Of a stretch of 64,000 nucleotides of DNA, positions 8,758 through 17,947 are shown piece by piece (the stretch's first letter is position 1; each line of letters begins with the position of its first letter). The notes under the pieces are model-generated. The model did not search any database, was not told the origin of the DNA, and was given only the letters and a program-made list of their open reading frames with translations. A program made the translations under genes and the position numbers. This stretch comes from JBQTKD01 sp963703165 (GTDB lineage: Bacteria; Actinomycetota; Actinomycetes; Sporichthyales; Sporichthyaceae), in NCBI GenBank assembly GCA_963703165.1, contig OY969798.1, positions 5,022,001 to 5,086,000 of the forward strand. Direction: 5' to 3'.

Positions 8758-10164
8758 ATGACCTCTGTTGTCGAGCACGCAAGCGGACCGATCGCCGACC
8801 TGTCGGCGGAGGAAGCGGCCGCCGTCGTCGGCCGGCTGCGCGAGACGTTCGCCTCCGGGCGGACCCGGACCCTGGAGTGGCGCAAGCGCCAGCTCGAGGG
8901 CATCGTCGCGCTGGTCTCCGAGCGGGAGGACGAGGTCGCCGCGGCCCTGGCCTCCGACCTCGGGCGCACCCCGCACGAGTCGTGGTTCGGCGACATCGCC
9001 TCGACCGTAGGCGAGGCCGAGTACGCCCTCAAGCACCTGAAGAAGTGGATGAAGCCGACGCGCACCGGGGTGCCGCTGGCGCTGATGCCCGGCAAGGGCG
9101 CCTACCACTACGAGCCGCTGGGCACCGTGCTCATCATCGGCCCGTGGAACTACCCCTTCTACCTGACCCTCGGCCCGCTGATCGGCGCACTGGCCGCGGG
9201 CAACACGGTGGTCATCAAGCCGTCCGAGCACGCGCCGGCCACCTCCGCCGCGCTGGCTCGGCTCATCCCCGAGTACCTCGACGCCGACGCAGTCACGGTC
9301 GTCGAGGGCGAGGCCCAGGCCACGGTTGCGCTCATCGACACCAAGCTCGACCACGTCTTCTTCACCGGCGGGACCGAGATCGGCCGCAAGATCGCCATGG
9401 CCTGCGCGCCGCACCTCACCCCGTGCACGCTGGAGCTCGGCGGCAAGAGCCCGGTCATCGTGACCAAGAACGCCGACCTCAAGGTCGCTGCCCGGCGCAT
9501 CGCGTTCGGCAAGCTGCTGAACTCCGGCCAGACCTGCGTCGCACCGGACTATCTGCTGGTCGAGCGTTCGGTGCGTGAGGAGTTCGCGGAGCTGCTCACC
9601 GCGACGATCGCCGAGTTCCGCGCGGGCGAACCGCAGACCCAGCGGATTGTGAACGGGCGTCAGTTCTCTCGCCTGAAGGGCCTGTTGGACGGGCAGACCG
9701 TGCTGACCGGTGGCACCGAGAGCCCGGACAACACCGCGCTGGAGCCGACAGTCGTCCTCAACCCGGACAGCGACTCGGACCTGATGCGCTACGAGATCTT
9801 CGGCCCGATCCTGCCGATCATCGACGTCGACTCCCTCGACGAGGCGATCAAGAAGGTCAACGCGGGCGAGAAGCCCTTGGCCGCCTACATCTTCAGCAAC
9901 AACAAGACGGAGATCCAGCGGGTCTTCACCGAGATCCCGGCCGGCGGAGCAGTGGCCAACCACATCGCGATGCACGTGCTCGCGCCGCAGCTGCCCTTCG
10001 GCGGCGTCGGTGCGTCGGGTCAGGGCGCGTACCACGGCAAGTGGGGATACGAAGCATTCAGTCACCGCAAGGCCACGCTGATCATGCGGACCAAGCCGGA
10101 CCTCAAGATGGTCTACCCGCCGTACTCGGAGCTCGACAAGAAACTCCTGCGCAAGCTCGCCTGA
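8758..10164 (+). CDS. Aldehyde dehydrogenase, class-3 / fatty-aldehyde type
   Basis: A 468-residue NAD(P)-dependent aldehyde dehydrogenase. Motifs in order: GPWNYPFYLTLGPLIGALAAGN (cofactor site; WNYP is typical of the ALDH3 group), FTGGTEIGRKI, the general base Glu226 in ELGGKSP, the catalytic Cys260 in NSGQTCVAPDY, and EIFGPILPI. The length and the PQLPFGGVGASGQGAYHGKWGYEAFSHRK-like C-terminal region (only key parts named) fit enzymes oxidising long-chain or aromatic aldehydes. No C-terminal membrane helix is evident. It stands alone between two hairpins, so it is probably monocistronic. Confidence 0.9.
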   Translation: MTSVVEHASGPIADLSAEEAAAVVGRLRETFASGRTRTLEWRKRQLEGIVALVSEREDEVAAALASDLGRTPHESWFGDIASTVGEAEYALKHLKKWMKPTRTGVPLALMPGKGAYHYEPLGTVLIIGPWNYPFYLTLGPLIGALAAGNTVVIKPSEHAPATSAALARLIPEYLDADAVTVVEGEAQATVALIDTKLDHVFFTGGTEIGRKIAMACAPHLTPCTLELGGKSPVIVTKNADLKVAARRIAFGKLLNSGQTCVAPDYLLVERSVREEFAELLTATIAEFRAGEPQTQRIVNGRQFSRLKGLLDGQTVLTGGTESPDNTALEPTVVLNPDSDSDLMRYEIFGPILPIIDVDSLDEAIKKVNAGEKPLAAYIFSNNKTEIQRVFTEIPAGGAVANHIAMHVLAPQLPFGGVGASGQGAYHGKWGYEAFSHRKATLIMRTKPDLKMVYPPYSELDKKLLRKLA

Positions 10165-10173
10165 GCCGGACGC

Positions 10174-10215
10174 CCGAGGCGCCCGCGACGACGTTTGTTG
10201 TCGCGGGCGCCTCGG
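10174..10215 (+). terminator. 16-bp perfect hairpin after the aldehyde dehydrogenase
   Basis: CCGAGGCGCCCGCGAC (10174-10189) and its exact complement (10200-10215) flank a 10-nt loop with T-runs. It starts 10 bp after the stop codon and also sits 14 bp beyond the end of the small minus-strand gene, so it can serve both convergent transcripts. Confidence 0.85.
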
Positions 10216-10228
10216 CGTATCCGACGGT

Positions 10229-10405
10229 TCAACCCGCGCAACAGTCGCGGTGCGCCCATCGCCGCTCCGCGCCGGTCTCGCCCGAGAAGTCAGCGTCCCC
10301 GCCGGCGCGGCCGGCGAAGCCGGATCTGCCGACGAACTGCTTGTCGACCGCGCCACCGCTGCTGGCGGTACGGCGCATCAGGTTGAGCATTCGGTTGAGG
10401 CTCAT
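10229..10405 (-). CDS. Small protein of 58 residues, function unknown
   Basis: I do not recognise this protein. The ATG at 10405 has an excellent ribosome-binding site, GGGGAGG, six bases upstream. The reading frame runs 58 codons to a TGA at 10231-10229, ending just before the hairpin at 10174-10215. The N-terminus MSLNRMLNLMRR could form an amphipathic basic helix. The middle is Gly/Ala/Arg-rich (VGRSGFAGRAGGDADF) and the end carries adjacent cysteines (DCCAG). There is no signal peptide or membrane segment. A 264-bp non-coding leader precedes it. Codon use resembles its neighbours. It could be a genuine small protein or a leader-type ORF. Confidence 0.55.
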   Translation of the reverse strand: MSLNRMLNLMRRTASSGGAVDKQFVGRSGFAGRAGGDADFSGETGAERRWAHRDCCAG

Positions 10406-10669
10406 GTGTTCCTCCCCAGATAGAAGCGGGGCGCCGCAGGAACTGGCGTCGCCCTCCGGTTACTCGTCTCCGGGTTGGCCCGACCTCAACCCGTGACCTG
10501 TGACGCACGTTGCGTACCGACGCGTCAGTAACCCCGTCGTAGCAGGTCACTCGGCCGCTACCGCCGCGAGGTGGCCCGATTATTCTGCCGCCGGGGGCCG
10601 CGACCAGGCCCGGTGCAGCACGCGCAGGCTCACGTTGCCCCGGCGGGACGGACGCAGAGTGACAAGGGG

Positions 10670-11764
10670 TCAGACCGGCTTGCGCTCGAGCAGACCGTCC
10701 GAGAGTTCGATGCGACGTTCGCCGATGCGGGCATCCCAGATTCGGGTTCCGATGAGAGCAAGGGTCTCGGCGATCCGGGTCGCCGCGGCGCGTTCGTCCT
10801 TGGCGGCCAACGCTGCGATCTGCCCGGTCCGCATCGCCTCCGCCTGCACGAGCAGGCCCAGCTGGATCCGCGTCGACAGGTACCGGTTGCCCCGCGGGTC
10901 GGGAATGCCGTAGAGGGCGTCCGCAGCCTCGGTGAACGCCACCGCGAGACTGCCGAGCTTCTTCTCGTCGTTCTTGCGGATGGCGTCGACCATCGCCGCG
11001 CCGGTCGGGACCGTCAGCTTGCGCACCGTCGACACCCAGCTCTCGAAGTCCTGCTCCGGGCGGGTCTCCTGATACTCACGCTTGACGCTCGGCGTCGGGC
11101 CGGGGCTGCTCAACGGGGGACCTGCCGCGGACCCCGACCCCGCGAAGGACGGGACCTCCGCGGTGGGGACGTACTCGAAGCCGTCGCCGCCCTTCAACTC
11201 CGGGCCGGTGACCTCGGTCTTGCCGAGGTCGTAGAAGCGGTCCGCGAGCTGGCGGAGCCGCAGAATCTGATTCTGGACCTGCTTGCGCAGCTTCTCGTCG
11301 GTGATCCCGGCGCCGAGTTTCGCCAGCCGAGTCGTCTCGGTGTACAGCTCGAAGGTGTCGCGATAGTCCAGCAGGGCCCGTGGCGCCGGCTCGAAAGCGG
11401 TTTGCTGGGCCAGTAGGCCGCGCGCTTCCATGTAGCGCCCGAACGCCTGGTCGGCGGCCTCGCTGACGCGCTTGGAGTCGGCCTTTCCCTCGTTCCAGTC
11501 GTAGATGACCTTGAGGTAGTCCAAAGTCCCCTGACTGGCGGCGGCAATGTCTTTGACGATCCCGTCCTGCCACAACTGGGCGGCCGTCTTCGGAGCTGCG
11601 TCGACGACCTTGTCCGACCCCGAGTCGTCGAAGGCGACATACGCGATACCGCCGCCCGCGGCGAGCACCACGACCAGTGCCGCGACACCCCAGAGCTTCG
11701 GCTTGCGCCACGGCGAGTTGCGCTTGGCGGCCTTGCCGGTGACCCGGCCGGGTCGCTTGCTCAT
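10670..11764 (-). CDS. Membrane-anchored protein of unknown function
   Basis: A 364-residue protein I cannot assign. I chose the ATG at 11764 (MSKRPGRVTGKAAKR); a longer open frame extends upstream but only as an antisense-type shadow across the TetR gene. A basic cytoplasmic start is followed by one membrane helix (about residues 27-46) and an extracytoplasmic region. That region is mostly helical and charged (about 60-190), then has a Pro/Ser-rich linker (about 205-230), then a second helical segment. No enzymatic motif is visible. GAGGA lies 10 nt upstream of the start. The 62-bp gap from the TetR gene upstream on the same strand allows cotranscription. Confidence 0.6.
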   Translation of the reverse strand: MSKRPGRVTGKAAKRNSPWRKPKLWGVAALVVVLAAGGGIAYVAFDDSGSDKVVDAAPKTAAQLWQDGIVKDIAAASQGTLDYLKVIYDWNEGKADSKRVSEAADQAFGRYMEARGLLAQQTAFEPAPRALLDYRDTFELYTETTRLAKLGAGITDEKLRKQVQNQILRLRQLADRFYDLGKTEVTGPELKGGDGFEYVPTAEVPSFAGSGSAAGPPLSSPGPTPSVKREYQETRPEQDFESWVSTVRKLTVPTGAAMVDAIRKNDEKKLGSLAVAFTEAADALYGIPDPRGNRYLSTRIQLGLLVQAEAMRTGQIAALAAKDERAAATRIAETLALIGTRIWDARIGERRIELSDGLLERKPV

Positions 11765-11826
11765 AGGTGTCCGTCCTCGCGGGGGAAGGAAAACGCGTCG
11801 GGGATCGATCAGTTGCTGAGGGTTCG

Positions 11827-12474
11827 TCAGGCCGAAGAGTGCGAATTGTTGCGCGCCGATCCAGCGTCGCCGGTCGGCAGCGCCTCGGCCGGCGTACCGA
11901 TAAGAGCATGCCGCGCCATGGCGGCAAGAGTGGGGCCGACGAGCTCGCGGGGAAGTCTGTTCTGGAACTCCGTCGCGGATTGGATGAGGCCAATGGCGCC
12001 CTGGCACATGGTCCGGATCTGATCGATCGTGAGTTCGGGGCGGAGTTGACTGACCGCTCGCACCCATTCCTCGGTGTAGAGCCGTTGGAGGTAGCGCAAG
12101 CGATGGCGCTCGTTCTCCGGCAAACTGCGGTATTCCATGCGCCAGGTGATGATGTGCTCGGTCTTGCCGAAGACGAAGTCGATGTGGTTGTCGATGATCG
12201 CGGTCAGTGCATGGAGCGGGTCCTTGATGGACCGCACCAGATCGACGACATCCTCGAGGTGCGTCGTGATCGCCTCGTCGAAGATGGCGATCAGGACCGC
12301 TTCTTTGCTCGGGTAGTGCCGATAGAGGGCAGGCCCGGACAGGCCTACCGCGGCGCTGATGTCGTTGATCGCAACGGCGTGGTATCCGTCTCGGGCGAAC
12401 AATGTGGCTGCGGCCGCCAGCAACTCCTGCTGGCGCGGCGTGAGCGCCGGGCCATCGCGCAGCGCACCTGGCAT
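11827..12474 (-). CDS. TetR/AcrR-family transcriptional regulator
   Basis: A 215-residue one-component repressor. The N-terminal helix-turn-helix is well preserved (ATLFARDGYHAVAINDIS, then GLSGPALYRHYPSKEAVL, about residues 22-65). The rest is the helical ligand and dimer domain, with TetR_C-like features (TWRMEYRSLPENERHRLR). AAGGAGG lies 7 nt before the ATG. It is divergent from the plsB - plsC - WS/DGAT operon across 251 bp and probably controls it and itself; a 16-bp palindrome beside the plsB start is the best operator candidate. By context the ligand may be a fatty acyl-CoA, by analogy with TetR regulators of lipid genes. Confidence 0.85.
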   Translation of the reverse strand: MPGALRDGPALTPRQQELLAAAATLFARDGYHAVAINDISAAVGLSGPALYRHYPSKEAVLIAIFDEAITTHLEDVVDLVRSIKDPLHALTAIIDNHIDFVFGKTEHIITWRMEYRSLPENERHRLRYLQRLYTEEWVRAVSQLRPELTIDQIRTMCQGAIGLIQSATEFQNRLPRELVGPTLAAMARHALIGTPAEALPTGDAGSARNNSHSSA

Positions 12475-12695
12475 CGTGCCCTCCTTCGCCGACCCACCGA
12501 CCGGGACGTCGCGTGATCGACCAGTAACAGGTTAACAGCCAAGTGCCCTTTTCGAGGTATTGCCCGCCCGCACCGGAGTGCCGCTGATGGCGCGGGAGCG
12601 GTAAATGAACGCTCACGAGAGGGGATCGCCGGCACCGGAAGTTGGGATCGTCCGGTTCCGACGGTGCCGGCCGCCGCACTACGCTCGGACGCTGA

Positions 12696-12711
12696 ATCAA
12701 TGTGCATTGAT
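12696..12711. promoter_or_regulatory. 16-bp palindrome, candidate TetR operator
   Basis: ATCAATG-TG-CATTGAT is a perfect inverted repeat ending 14 bp before the plsB start, in the intergenic region shared with the divergent TetR gene. It is AT-rich in a GC-rich background. Confidence 0.5.
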
Positions 12712-12725
12712 CTGAGGGGCCGACC

Positions 12726-15023
12726 ATGCTCACTCTGCACGAGGATGCGGCACCCGGGCACCCCGACGCTTCAGTGGTCGTGCTGGCTCACTCCCGCACG
12801 CGCACCGAACGCCGCCTGATCGCCGAATGGGCGCGGACGCACCGCAACGGTGCCTCGGTCATCGACGTCGGCCGAGACACCCGCGTCGAGGACTGGGCAG
12901 CGACGACGACGCTCGTACCAGTCCGGGTCTCCTGGTCGACGATGCCGGCCACGTCCCGGCGGCCCGTCGAGATGTTGGCCCATCTGACGCCCCGTCTGCC
13001 CTTCGGGCCGCTGCAGGCCGGTTTGCTCAAGCAGTCGCCGGGCCGCGCCGACGTCGTGCACGGCGAACCCGCGACCGTCGCCGAGTTGCGTGCCCGCTGG
13101 GACGCCGAGACCGGCGGCCTGACTCCGTTCACCGCCTACGTCGCGCGTGCCGCTGCGCTGGCCTGCGACCGTGCGGAACGCAAGCTGGTCGGCGACCGGT
13201 ACAAGGTCCCCCGCGAGGTGGTCGAGCAGATCTCCGCCTCCACGGCGTTCCGTGAGCAGGTCGAGGTCCTGGCAGCGACGCTCGGCCGCTCCGCGGCCGA
13301 GGTGGCCACGGACGCCGCCGGCTGTCTCGACGAACTGGTGGCGGTGCAGAGCCCCGCCGCGATCGATGCCTTCCGCATGGCGTTGTCCCCGATGCACGCC
13401 CGCACCTGGAAGGTGCACGTCGACACCGAGAGCCTGGAGCGGGTCCGCGTCGCCGGCCGCAAGACCGGGGTGGTGTTCCTGCCCGCCCATCGCTCCTACG
13501 TCGACCCTCTCGTTCTGGCTGAGGTGCTGCATTCGCACGACTTCCCGCGCAACCACGTGCTCGGCGGGAACAACATGCGCTTCTGGCCGATCGGTCCGTT
13601 GGGCAAGCGTGCGGGCCTGATCTTCATCCGGCGCACGAACGCCGACGACGCGGTCTACAAGTTCGCGCTGCGCGAGTACCTGGCATATCTGACCAGCAAG
13701 CGGTTCAACCTCGAGTGGTACATCGAGGGCGGCCGGACCCGCACCGGCAAGCTGCGTCCACCCAAGCTTGGGTTGCTGGCCTACCTGGTGCGCGCGCTGG
13801 ACGACGGGCGCACCGATGACGTGGCACTGGTCCCCGTCTCGATCGCCTACGACCAACTCCACGAGGTGAGTGCGCTCGAGGCAGAGCAGACCGGTGGCGT
13901 GAAGGCCGCGGAGGGCACCCGCTGGCTCGCCCGCTACATCCGCGGGCAACTGCGGCATGGGGGTGACGCGTGGGTGCGCTTCGGCGAGCCGTTCTCCTTG
14001 CGCGAGGCGCTGGACGCCGCGGGAACCGGCCCGGCCCGCTTGGAGAAGGTTGCGTTCCAGATCTGCGACGGCATCAACCGCGCCACCCCGGTGACCCCGA
14101 CGGCTCTGGTCACCTTCGCCCTGCTCGGCAGCCCCGGTCGCGCTCTGACGCTGAGCGAGGTAGCCCGGGTGTCCGCGCCACTTCTCGATTACCTGGACCG
14201 CCGTGGCGTCCCCTGCGCCGACACCGGGACGTCCCTGCGGACCGACGCGGGTCTGCGTGCCGCCCTCGACAAGCTCGTCGAGGTCGGCGTCGCGACCGGG
14301 TTCGTAGACGGGCCCGAGCCCGTCTGGTCGATCGCGCCAGGGCAGGACCGCATCGCCGCGTTCTACCGCAACGGCGGGATCCATCATCTGGTCACGCGGG
14401 CCATCACCGAACTCGCGATCCTTCACGTCGCGGGGCGCGGCTTGAACTACGACGAGGCGATGCACGCGGCGTGGGATGAGACGCGTCGCCTGCGTGACCT
14501 GCTGAAGTTCGAGTTCTTCTTCCCTCCGACCGAACAGTTCCGCCAGGACCTGATCGCCGAGATGGAACTCATCGACAAGGACTGGGCCACCCGTGCCGGC
14601 TCCGGCGACGCGGCGGCGGAACTGCTGATGGCGTCGAACCTGCTCGTGGCCCACCGGGCATTGCGGTCCTTCTTCGACGCCCAGTTCGTGGTCGCCTCGG
14701 CTCTGGTCGATCTGGATCCGATGACGTCGCCGAACGAGGAGTTTCTGCTGCACTGCCTGGGCCTGGGCCAGCAGATGTATCTGCGTGGTCGCCTCAAGCA
14801 GGGGGACTCGGTGTCCCGGGAGTTGTACTCCACCGCACTGCGCTTGGCCTCGCACCGGAAGTTGACCGAGCCGACCGATGAGACGTTGGTGGCGGCCCGA
14901 GCCCAGTGGCTTGTCGAGGTCAACGAGGTGCTCCAACGCCTCGACCGCATCGCAGTGCTGGAGGAGAACCTGTTGGAGGCCGTGCTGGATCGCTGGGACG
15001 TACCGAAGGGAGTGAAGGCATGA
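12726..15023 (+). CDS. plsB: Glycerol-3-phosphate 1-O-acyltransferase (PlsB family)
   Basis: A 765-residue acyltransferase starting phosphatidic-acid synthesis by acylating position 1 of glycerol-3-phosphate. The four PlsB blocks are present: block I HRSYVDPL (His255, Asp260), block II GGNNMRFWPIGPLGK, block III IEGGRTRTGKL (phosphate binding), block IV VPVSIAYDQ. An about 250-residue N-terminal extension and a long C-terminal region match the large PlsB type of mycobacteria. The end overlaps the next gene in an ATGA junction. The following genes (HAD-PlsC, WS/DGAT, lipases) form the gene order I recall around Mycobacterium tuberculosis plsB2. A second, shorter plsB lies at 42138. Confidence 0.9.
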   Translation: MLTLHEDAAPGHPDASVVVLAHSRTRTERRLIAEWARTHRNGASVIDVGRDTRVEDWAATTTLVPVRVSWSTMPATSRRPVEMLAHLTPRLPFGPLQAGLLKQSPGRADVVHGEPATVAELRARWDAETGGLTPFTAYVARAAALACDRAERKLVGDRYKVPREVVEQISASTAFREQVEVLAATLGRSAAEVATDAAGCLDELVAVQSPAAIDAFRMALSPMHARTWKVHVDTESLERVRVAGRKTGVVFLPAHRSYVDPLVLAEVLHSHDFPRNHVLGGNNMRFWPIGPLGKRAGLIFIRRTNADDAVYKFALREYLAYLTSKRFNLEWYIEGGRTRTGKLRPPKLGLLAYLVRALDDGRTDDVALVPVSIAYDQLHEVSALEAEQTGGVKAAEGTRWLARYIRGQLRHGGDAWVRFGEPFSLREALDAAGTGPARLEKVAFQICDGINRATPVTPTALVTFALLGSPGRALTLSEVARVSAPLLDYLDRRGVPCADTGTSLRTDAGLRAALDKLVEVGVATGFVDGPEPVWSIAPGQDRIAAFYRNGGIHHLVTRAITELAILHVAGRGLNYDEAMHAAWDETRRLRDLLKFEFFFPPTEQFRQDLIAEMELIDKDWATRAGSGDAAAELLMASNLLVAHRALRSFFDAQFVVASALVDLDPMTSPNEEFLLHCLGLGQQMYLRGRLKQGDSVSRELYSTALRLASHRKLTEPTDETLVAARAQWLVEVNEVLQRLDRIAVLEENLLEAVLDRWDVPKGVKA

Positions 15024-16513
15024 GCTTCGACAATCTCGAGTACCTGCTGGAGGAGGTCTACGCCGCACCGCGTGGCCCGCAGATCGGGGCGTTCTTCGAC
15101 TACGACGGAACGGTCATCACCGGGTTCTCGGCGAAGACGTTCTACAACCACCGCATCAAGAACTTCGGGATCGGCCCGATCGAGTTGGGAAAGACGCTGC
15201 TGCTGACGATGCGCGGCATCGAGACCGAGGAAGAGTTCGCGGCGCTGCTCGAGTTGTCCTTGGCGACGTGGAACGGCAAGACCGAGGAGGAACTGGAGAA
15301 GCTCGGGGCCTCGCTGTTCAAATCCGAGATCGCGGGCAAGCTCCAGCACGAGACGTGGGAGCTGACCCAGGCCCACAAGGCCATGGGACACACCGTCGTC
15401 CTGGCGTCGTCGGCCACGCGATTCCAGGTGGAGCCGATGGCGAAGGCGATCGGTGCCGACACGGTGCTGTGCACCAAGCTCGAGGTCCGCGACGGTCTGC
15501 TGACCGGTCGCACCGAGGGAACCGCGCTGTGGGCGGAGAACAAGGCCCGGGCCGCGGTCGGTTTCGCCCGTGAGCGCGGCATCGACATGACCCGCAGCTT
15601 CGCCTACAGCAACGGCGGCGAGGATGTCGCTTTCCTCGCCGCCGTCGGCAATCCGATCGCCGTCGCACCCGATGACAAACTGCGGGCCGAGGCCGAACGT
15701 CGGGGCTGGGACACCCTCGAATGCGTGCCGCGGGGCAAGCGTCCGGGCGTGGTCGACATCGCGCGCACCGGTGCTTTCTACGGCGCCTGGGCCGGTGCCT
15801 TCGGCGTCGGGCTCGGCGTCGGGCTGCTCAACCGCTCCCGCCAGCAGGGAGTGGACACCGTCCTCGGGCTCGGCTCCGACGTCAGCCTCGCGCTCGCCGG
15901 AGTCGACGTCGACATCATCTCCGGGAAGGAGCACCTCTGGTCGCACCGCCCGGCGGTGTTCATCTTCAATCACCAGAGCAACGTCGACGCCGTCGTCATG
16001 ATGAAGCTCGTTCGCGAGCAGATGAGCGGGATGGCGAAGAAGGAAGCGAAGAATATCCCCGGCTTCGGCCAGTTCTTCCAGATCGCCGGTGTCGCCTTCC
16101 TCGACCGCGCCGACTCCGGCAAGGCCATCGAGGCGATGCGGCCGGCCGTGGACAAGATCCGCGACGAGGGCCTGTCCATGGTGATCTCGCCGGAGGGCAC
16201 CCGCACCCCCACACCCCAGCTCGGTCCGTTCAAGAAGGGCGCGTTCCACCTGGCGATGCAGGCCGGCGTGCCCATCGTGCCGGTCGTTCTCAAGGACGTG
16301 GCCAAGGTGCAGTGGCGCGGTTCGAAGTCGGTGCGCTCGGGCACGGTGGAGGTCGTCGTGCACGAACCGATCTCGACCGACGGCTGGCAGGCCGAGAACA
16401 TCGCCAAGCACGTCGACGAGGTCCGCCAACTGTTCGTGCAGACCATCGAGCGCTGGCCCGGGCGACCTGCCCCGCCGCCGCTCGACCCGATGAGCACGGA
16501 GGGGTCGCGATGA
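15020..16513 (+). CDS. plsC: HAD-type phosphatase fused to 1-acylglycerol-3-phosphate acyltransferase
   Basis: A 497-residue bifunctional-looking protein. The N-terminal half is a HAD-IB (SerB-like) phosphatase: nucleophile motif DYDGT (Asp27, Asp29), SSATRF as motif II, and NGGEDVAFL as the acidic motif. A hydrophobic stretch (about 258-275) leads to the PlsC domain with NHQSNVDAV (His318, Asp323) and PEGTRTPTPQ (391-400). The enzyme should acylate lysophosphatidate; the phosphatase domain could act on phosphatidate or lysophosphatidate, supplying diacylglycerol to the WS/DGAT encoded next. That coupling is inferred from order. ATGA overlaps join it to both neighbours. Confidence 0.9.
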   Translation: MSFDNLEYLLEEVYAAPRGPQIGAFFDYDGTVITGFSAKTFYNHRIKNFGIGPIELGKTLLLTMRGIETEEEFAALLELSLATWNGKTEEELEKLGASLFKSEIAGKLQHETWELTQAHKAMGHTVVLASSATRFQVEPMAKAIGADTVLCTKLEVRDGLLTGRTEGTALWAENKARAAVGFARERGIDMTRSFAYSNGGEDVAFLAAVGNPIAVAPDDKLRAEAERRGWDTLECVPRGKRPGVVDIARTGAFYGAWAGAFGVGLGVGLLNRSRQQGVDTVLGLGSDVSLALAGVDVDIISGKEHLWSHRPAVFIFNHQSNVDAVVMMKLVREQMSGMAKKEAKNIPGFGQFFQIAGVAFLDRADSGKAIEAMRPAVDKIRDEGLSMVISPEGTRTPTPQLGPFKKGAFHLAMQAGVPIVPVVLKDVAKVQWRGSKSVRSGTVEVVVHEPISTDGWQAENIAKHVDEVRQLFVQTIERWPGRPAPPPLDPMSTEGSR

Positions 16514-17928
16514 CGGCCGATGCGGTCTGGGGCGACGGCAGCAACTCCATGAATGCCTTCGAGGTCCTGATGTGGAAGGGGGAGACGGCCTCCACGCTGC
16601 GCTCCACCTGCGTCGCGGTGGAGGTGCTCGACGGTCAGGCGGACTGGGACGCGTTCATGGCCACCCATCAACGGGTGATCCGATCGGTTCCCCGACTGCG
16701 CCAGCGCGTCGTCGAGGCACCCCTGGGGCTGGCCGCACCTCGCTGGACCGAGGACCCGAACTTCGACCTGCACTTCCACGTGCGCCGGATGCGGCTGCCC
16801 GAGGGCGCGGAGTTCGCCGACCTCATGGTCACGGCGGAACAGATCGCGATGAGTGCGTTCGACCGGGCCCGCCCCCTGTGGGAGTCGACGCTGGTCGAGG
16901 GCCTGCCCGAGGGGAAATCCGCCTTCATCTTCAAGGTGCACCACGCGATCTCCGACGGGCTGGGCTTCATGCTGATGCTCACCCACCTGCATGCACCGGC
17001 ACGCGGGAACGTGGCCTACCTCGCGCCCTACGACCCGGAACCGACGATCGGGGCCCTCGGGGCGATCGCCGCCGACGCGCGCGATCGCGTAGGGGCGGCT
17101 CCGCGCCAGATGCGCAAGGTCGGGTCGGTGGCCGGTAAGGCGATGCGGGCACCGATCCCGGCGCTGCGCAACGGCGTCGCGTACGGCACCTCGCTGCGTC
17201 GCGTGTTCGCACCACCGCAGGCGACGCCATCACCGCTGCTCGCGGGCCGCAGTGCCAATTGGCGCTTCGGCGCGCTCGACGTCGACTTCGACTCGCTCCG
17301 TCGCGCCTCCAAGGCGGCGGGTGGCTCACTCAACGACGCCTATCTCGCCGCCCTGATGGGCGGGTACCGGCGCTACCACGAGGCGATGGGGGAGCCGGTC
17401 GGCCCGATCCCGGTCGCGATCCCGATCTCCCTGCGCGCCGCGGAGGACGCGAGCGGTGGCGGCAACGCGATCGCATCGGCACGGCTGGCAGGACCGATCG
17501 ACGTCACGGATCCGGTGGCGCGGATGGGGATCATCGGCGAGCAGGTGCGCGCGGCTCGCGAGGAACCCGCGATGAACAACCTCAACGTCCTCGGGCCCGT
17601 ACTGGCCCGCCTCCCGGCCGCGGCGCTGGCCACGGCGATCGGCAACATGACCAAGGCGAACGACCTGCAGGCGAGCAACGTGCCCGGGGCCAGGGAGGAC
17701 GTCTACCTGGCAGGGGCGCGCGTCGAGCGCATGTACGGCTATGGGCCGCTGCCCGGCTGTCCGGCAATGATCACTTTGGTGACGCATGGTCAGATTGCTT
17801 GTGTGGGTGTGAACTACGACGCCGCAGCCTTTACGGAGGGCGCGCTTTTCATGGACGCACTGTGCGCGGGCTTCGACGAGGTCCTCGCTCTGGGCGGACC
17901 CGACTTCCCACCCACCACCCATCGGTGA
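16510..17928 (+). CDS. Wax ester synthase / diacylglycerol acyltransferase (WS/DGAT)
   Basis: A 472-residue acyltransferase that esterifies diacylglycerol or a fatty alcohol with acyl-CoA, making storage triacylglycerol or wax. The catalytic HHxxxDG motif is intact as HHAISDG (His144, His145, Asp149, Gly150). Other conserved features include the NDAYLAALMGGYRRY helix and the SNVPG phrase before the C-terminus (ASNVPGAREDVYLAGARV). It overlaps the upstream plsC gene by 4 bp (ATGA), so the whole PlsB-PlsC-DGAT route is translationally coupled. Two lipase-like hydrolases follow. Confidence 0.93.
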   Translation: MTADAVWGDGSNSMNAFEVLMWKGETASTLRSTCVAVEVLDGQADWDAFMATHQRVIRSVPRLRQRVVEAPLGLAAPRWTEDPNFDLHFHVRRMRLPEGAEFADLMVTAEQIAMSAFDRARPLWESTLVEGLPEGKSAFIFKVHHAISDGLGFMLMLTHLHAPARGNVAYLAPYDPEPTIGALGAIAADARDRVGAAPRQMRKVGSVAGKAMRAPIPALRNGVAYGTSLRRVFAPPQATPSPLLAGRSANWRFGALDVDFDSLRRASKAAGGSLNDAYLAALMGGYRRYHEAMGEPVGPIPVAIPISLRAAEDASGGGNAIASARLAGPIDVTDPVARMGIIGEQVRAAREEPAMNNLNVLGPVLARLPAAALATAIGNMTKANDLQASNVPGAREDVYLAGARVERMYGYGPLPGCPAMITLVTHGQIACVGVNYDAAAFTEGALFMDALCAGFDEVLALGGPDFPPTTHR

Positions 17929-17947
17929 CCGCAGTTCTGGAGGATTT

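Noticed and set aside
10406..10669. Possible riboswitch upstream of the 58-residue protein
   Set aside because: Short stems are visible, but I could not match the conserved cores of SAM, cobalamin, c-di-AMP or M-box classes.
10670..12733. A 687-codon minus-strand frame
   Set aside because: Its first 323 codons run through the TetR gene in another frame. The membrane-anchored protein starts at 11764 with its own ribosome site.
12771..15068. A 765-codon open frame antisense to plsB
   Set aside because: Its product is Arg/Gln/Gly-rich with no recognisable domain, as expected of the codon complement in GC-rich genes. The plus-strand frame has every PlsB motif.
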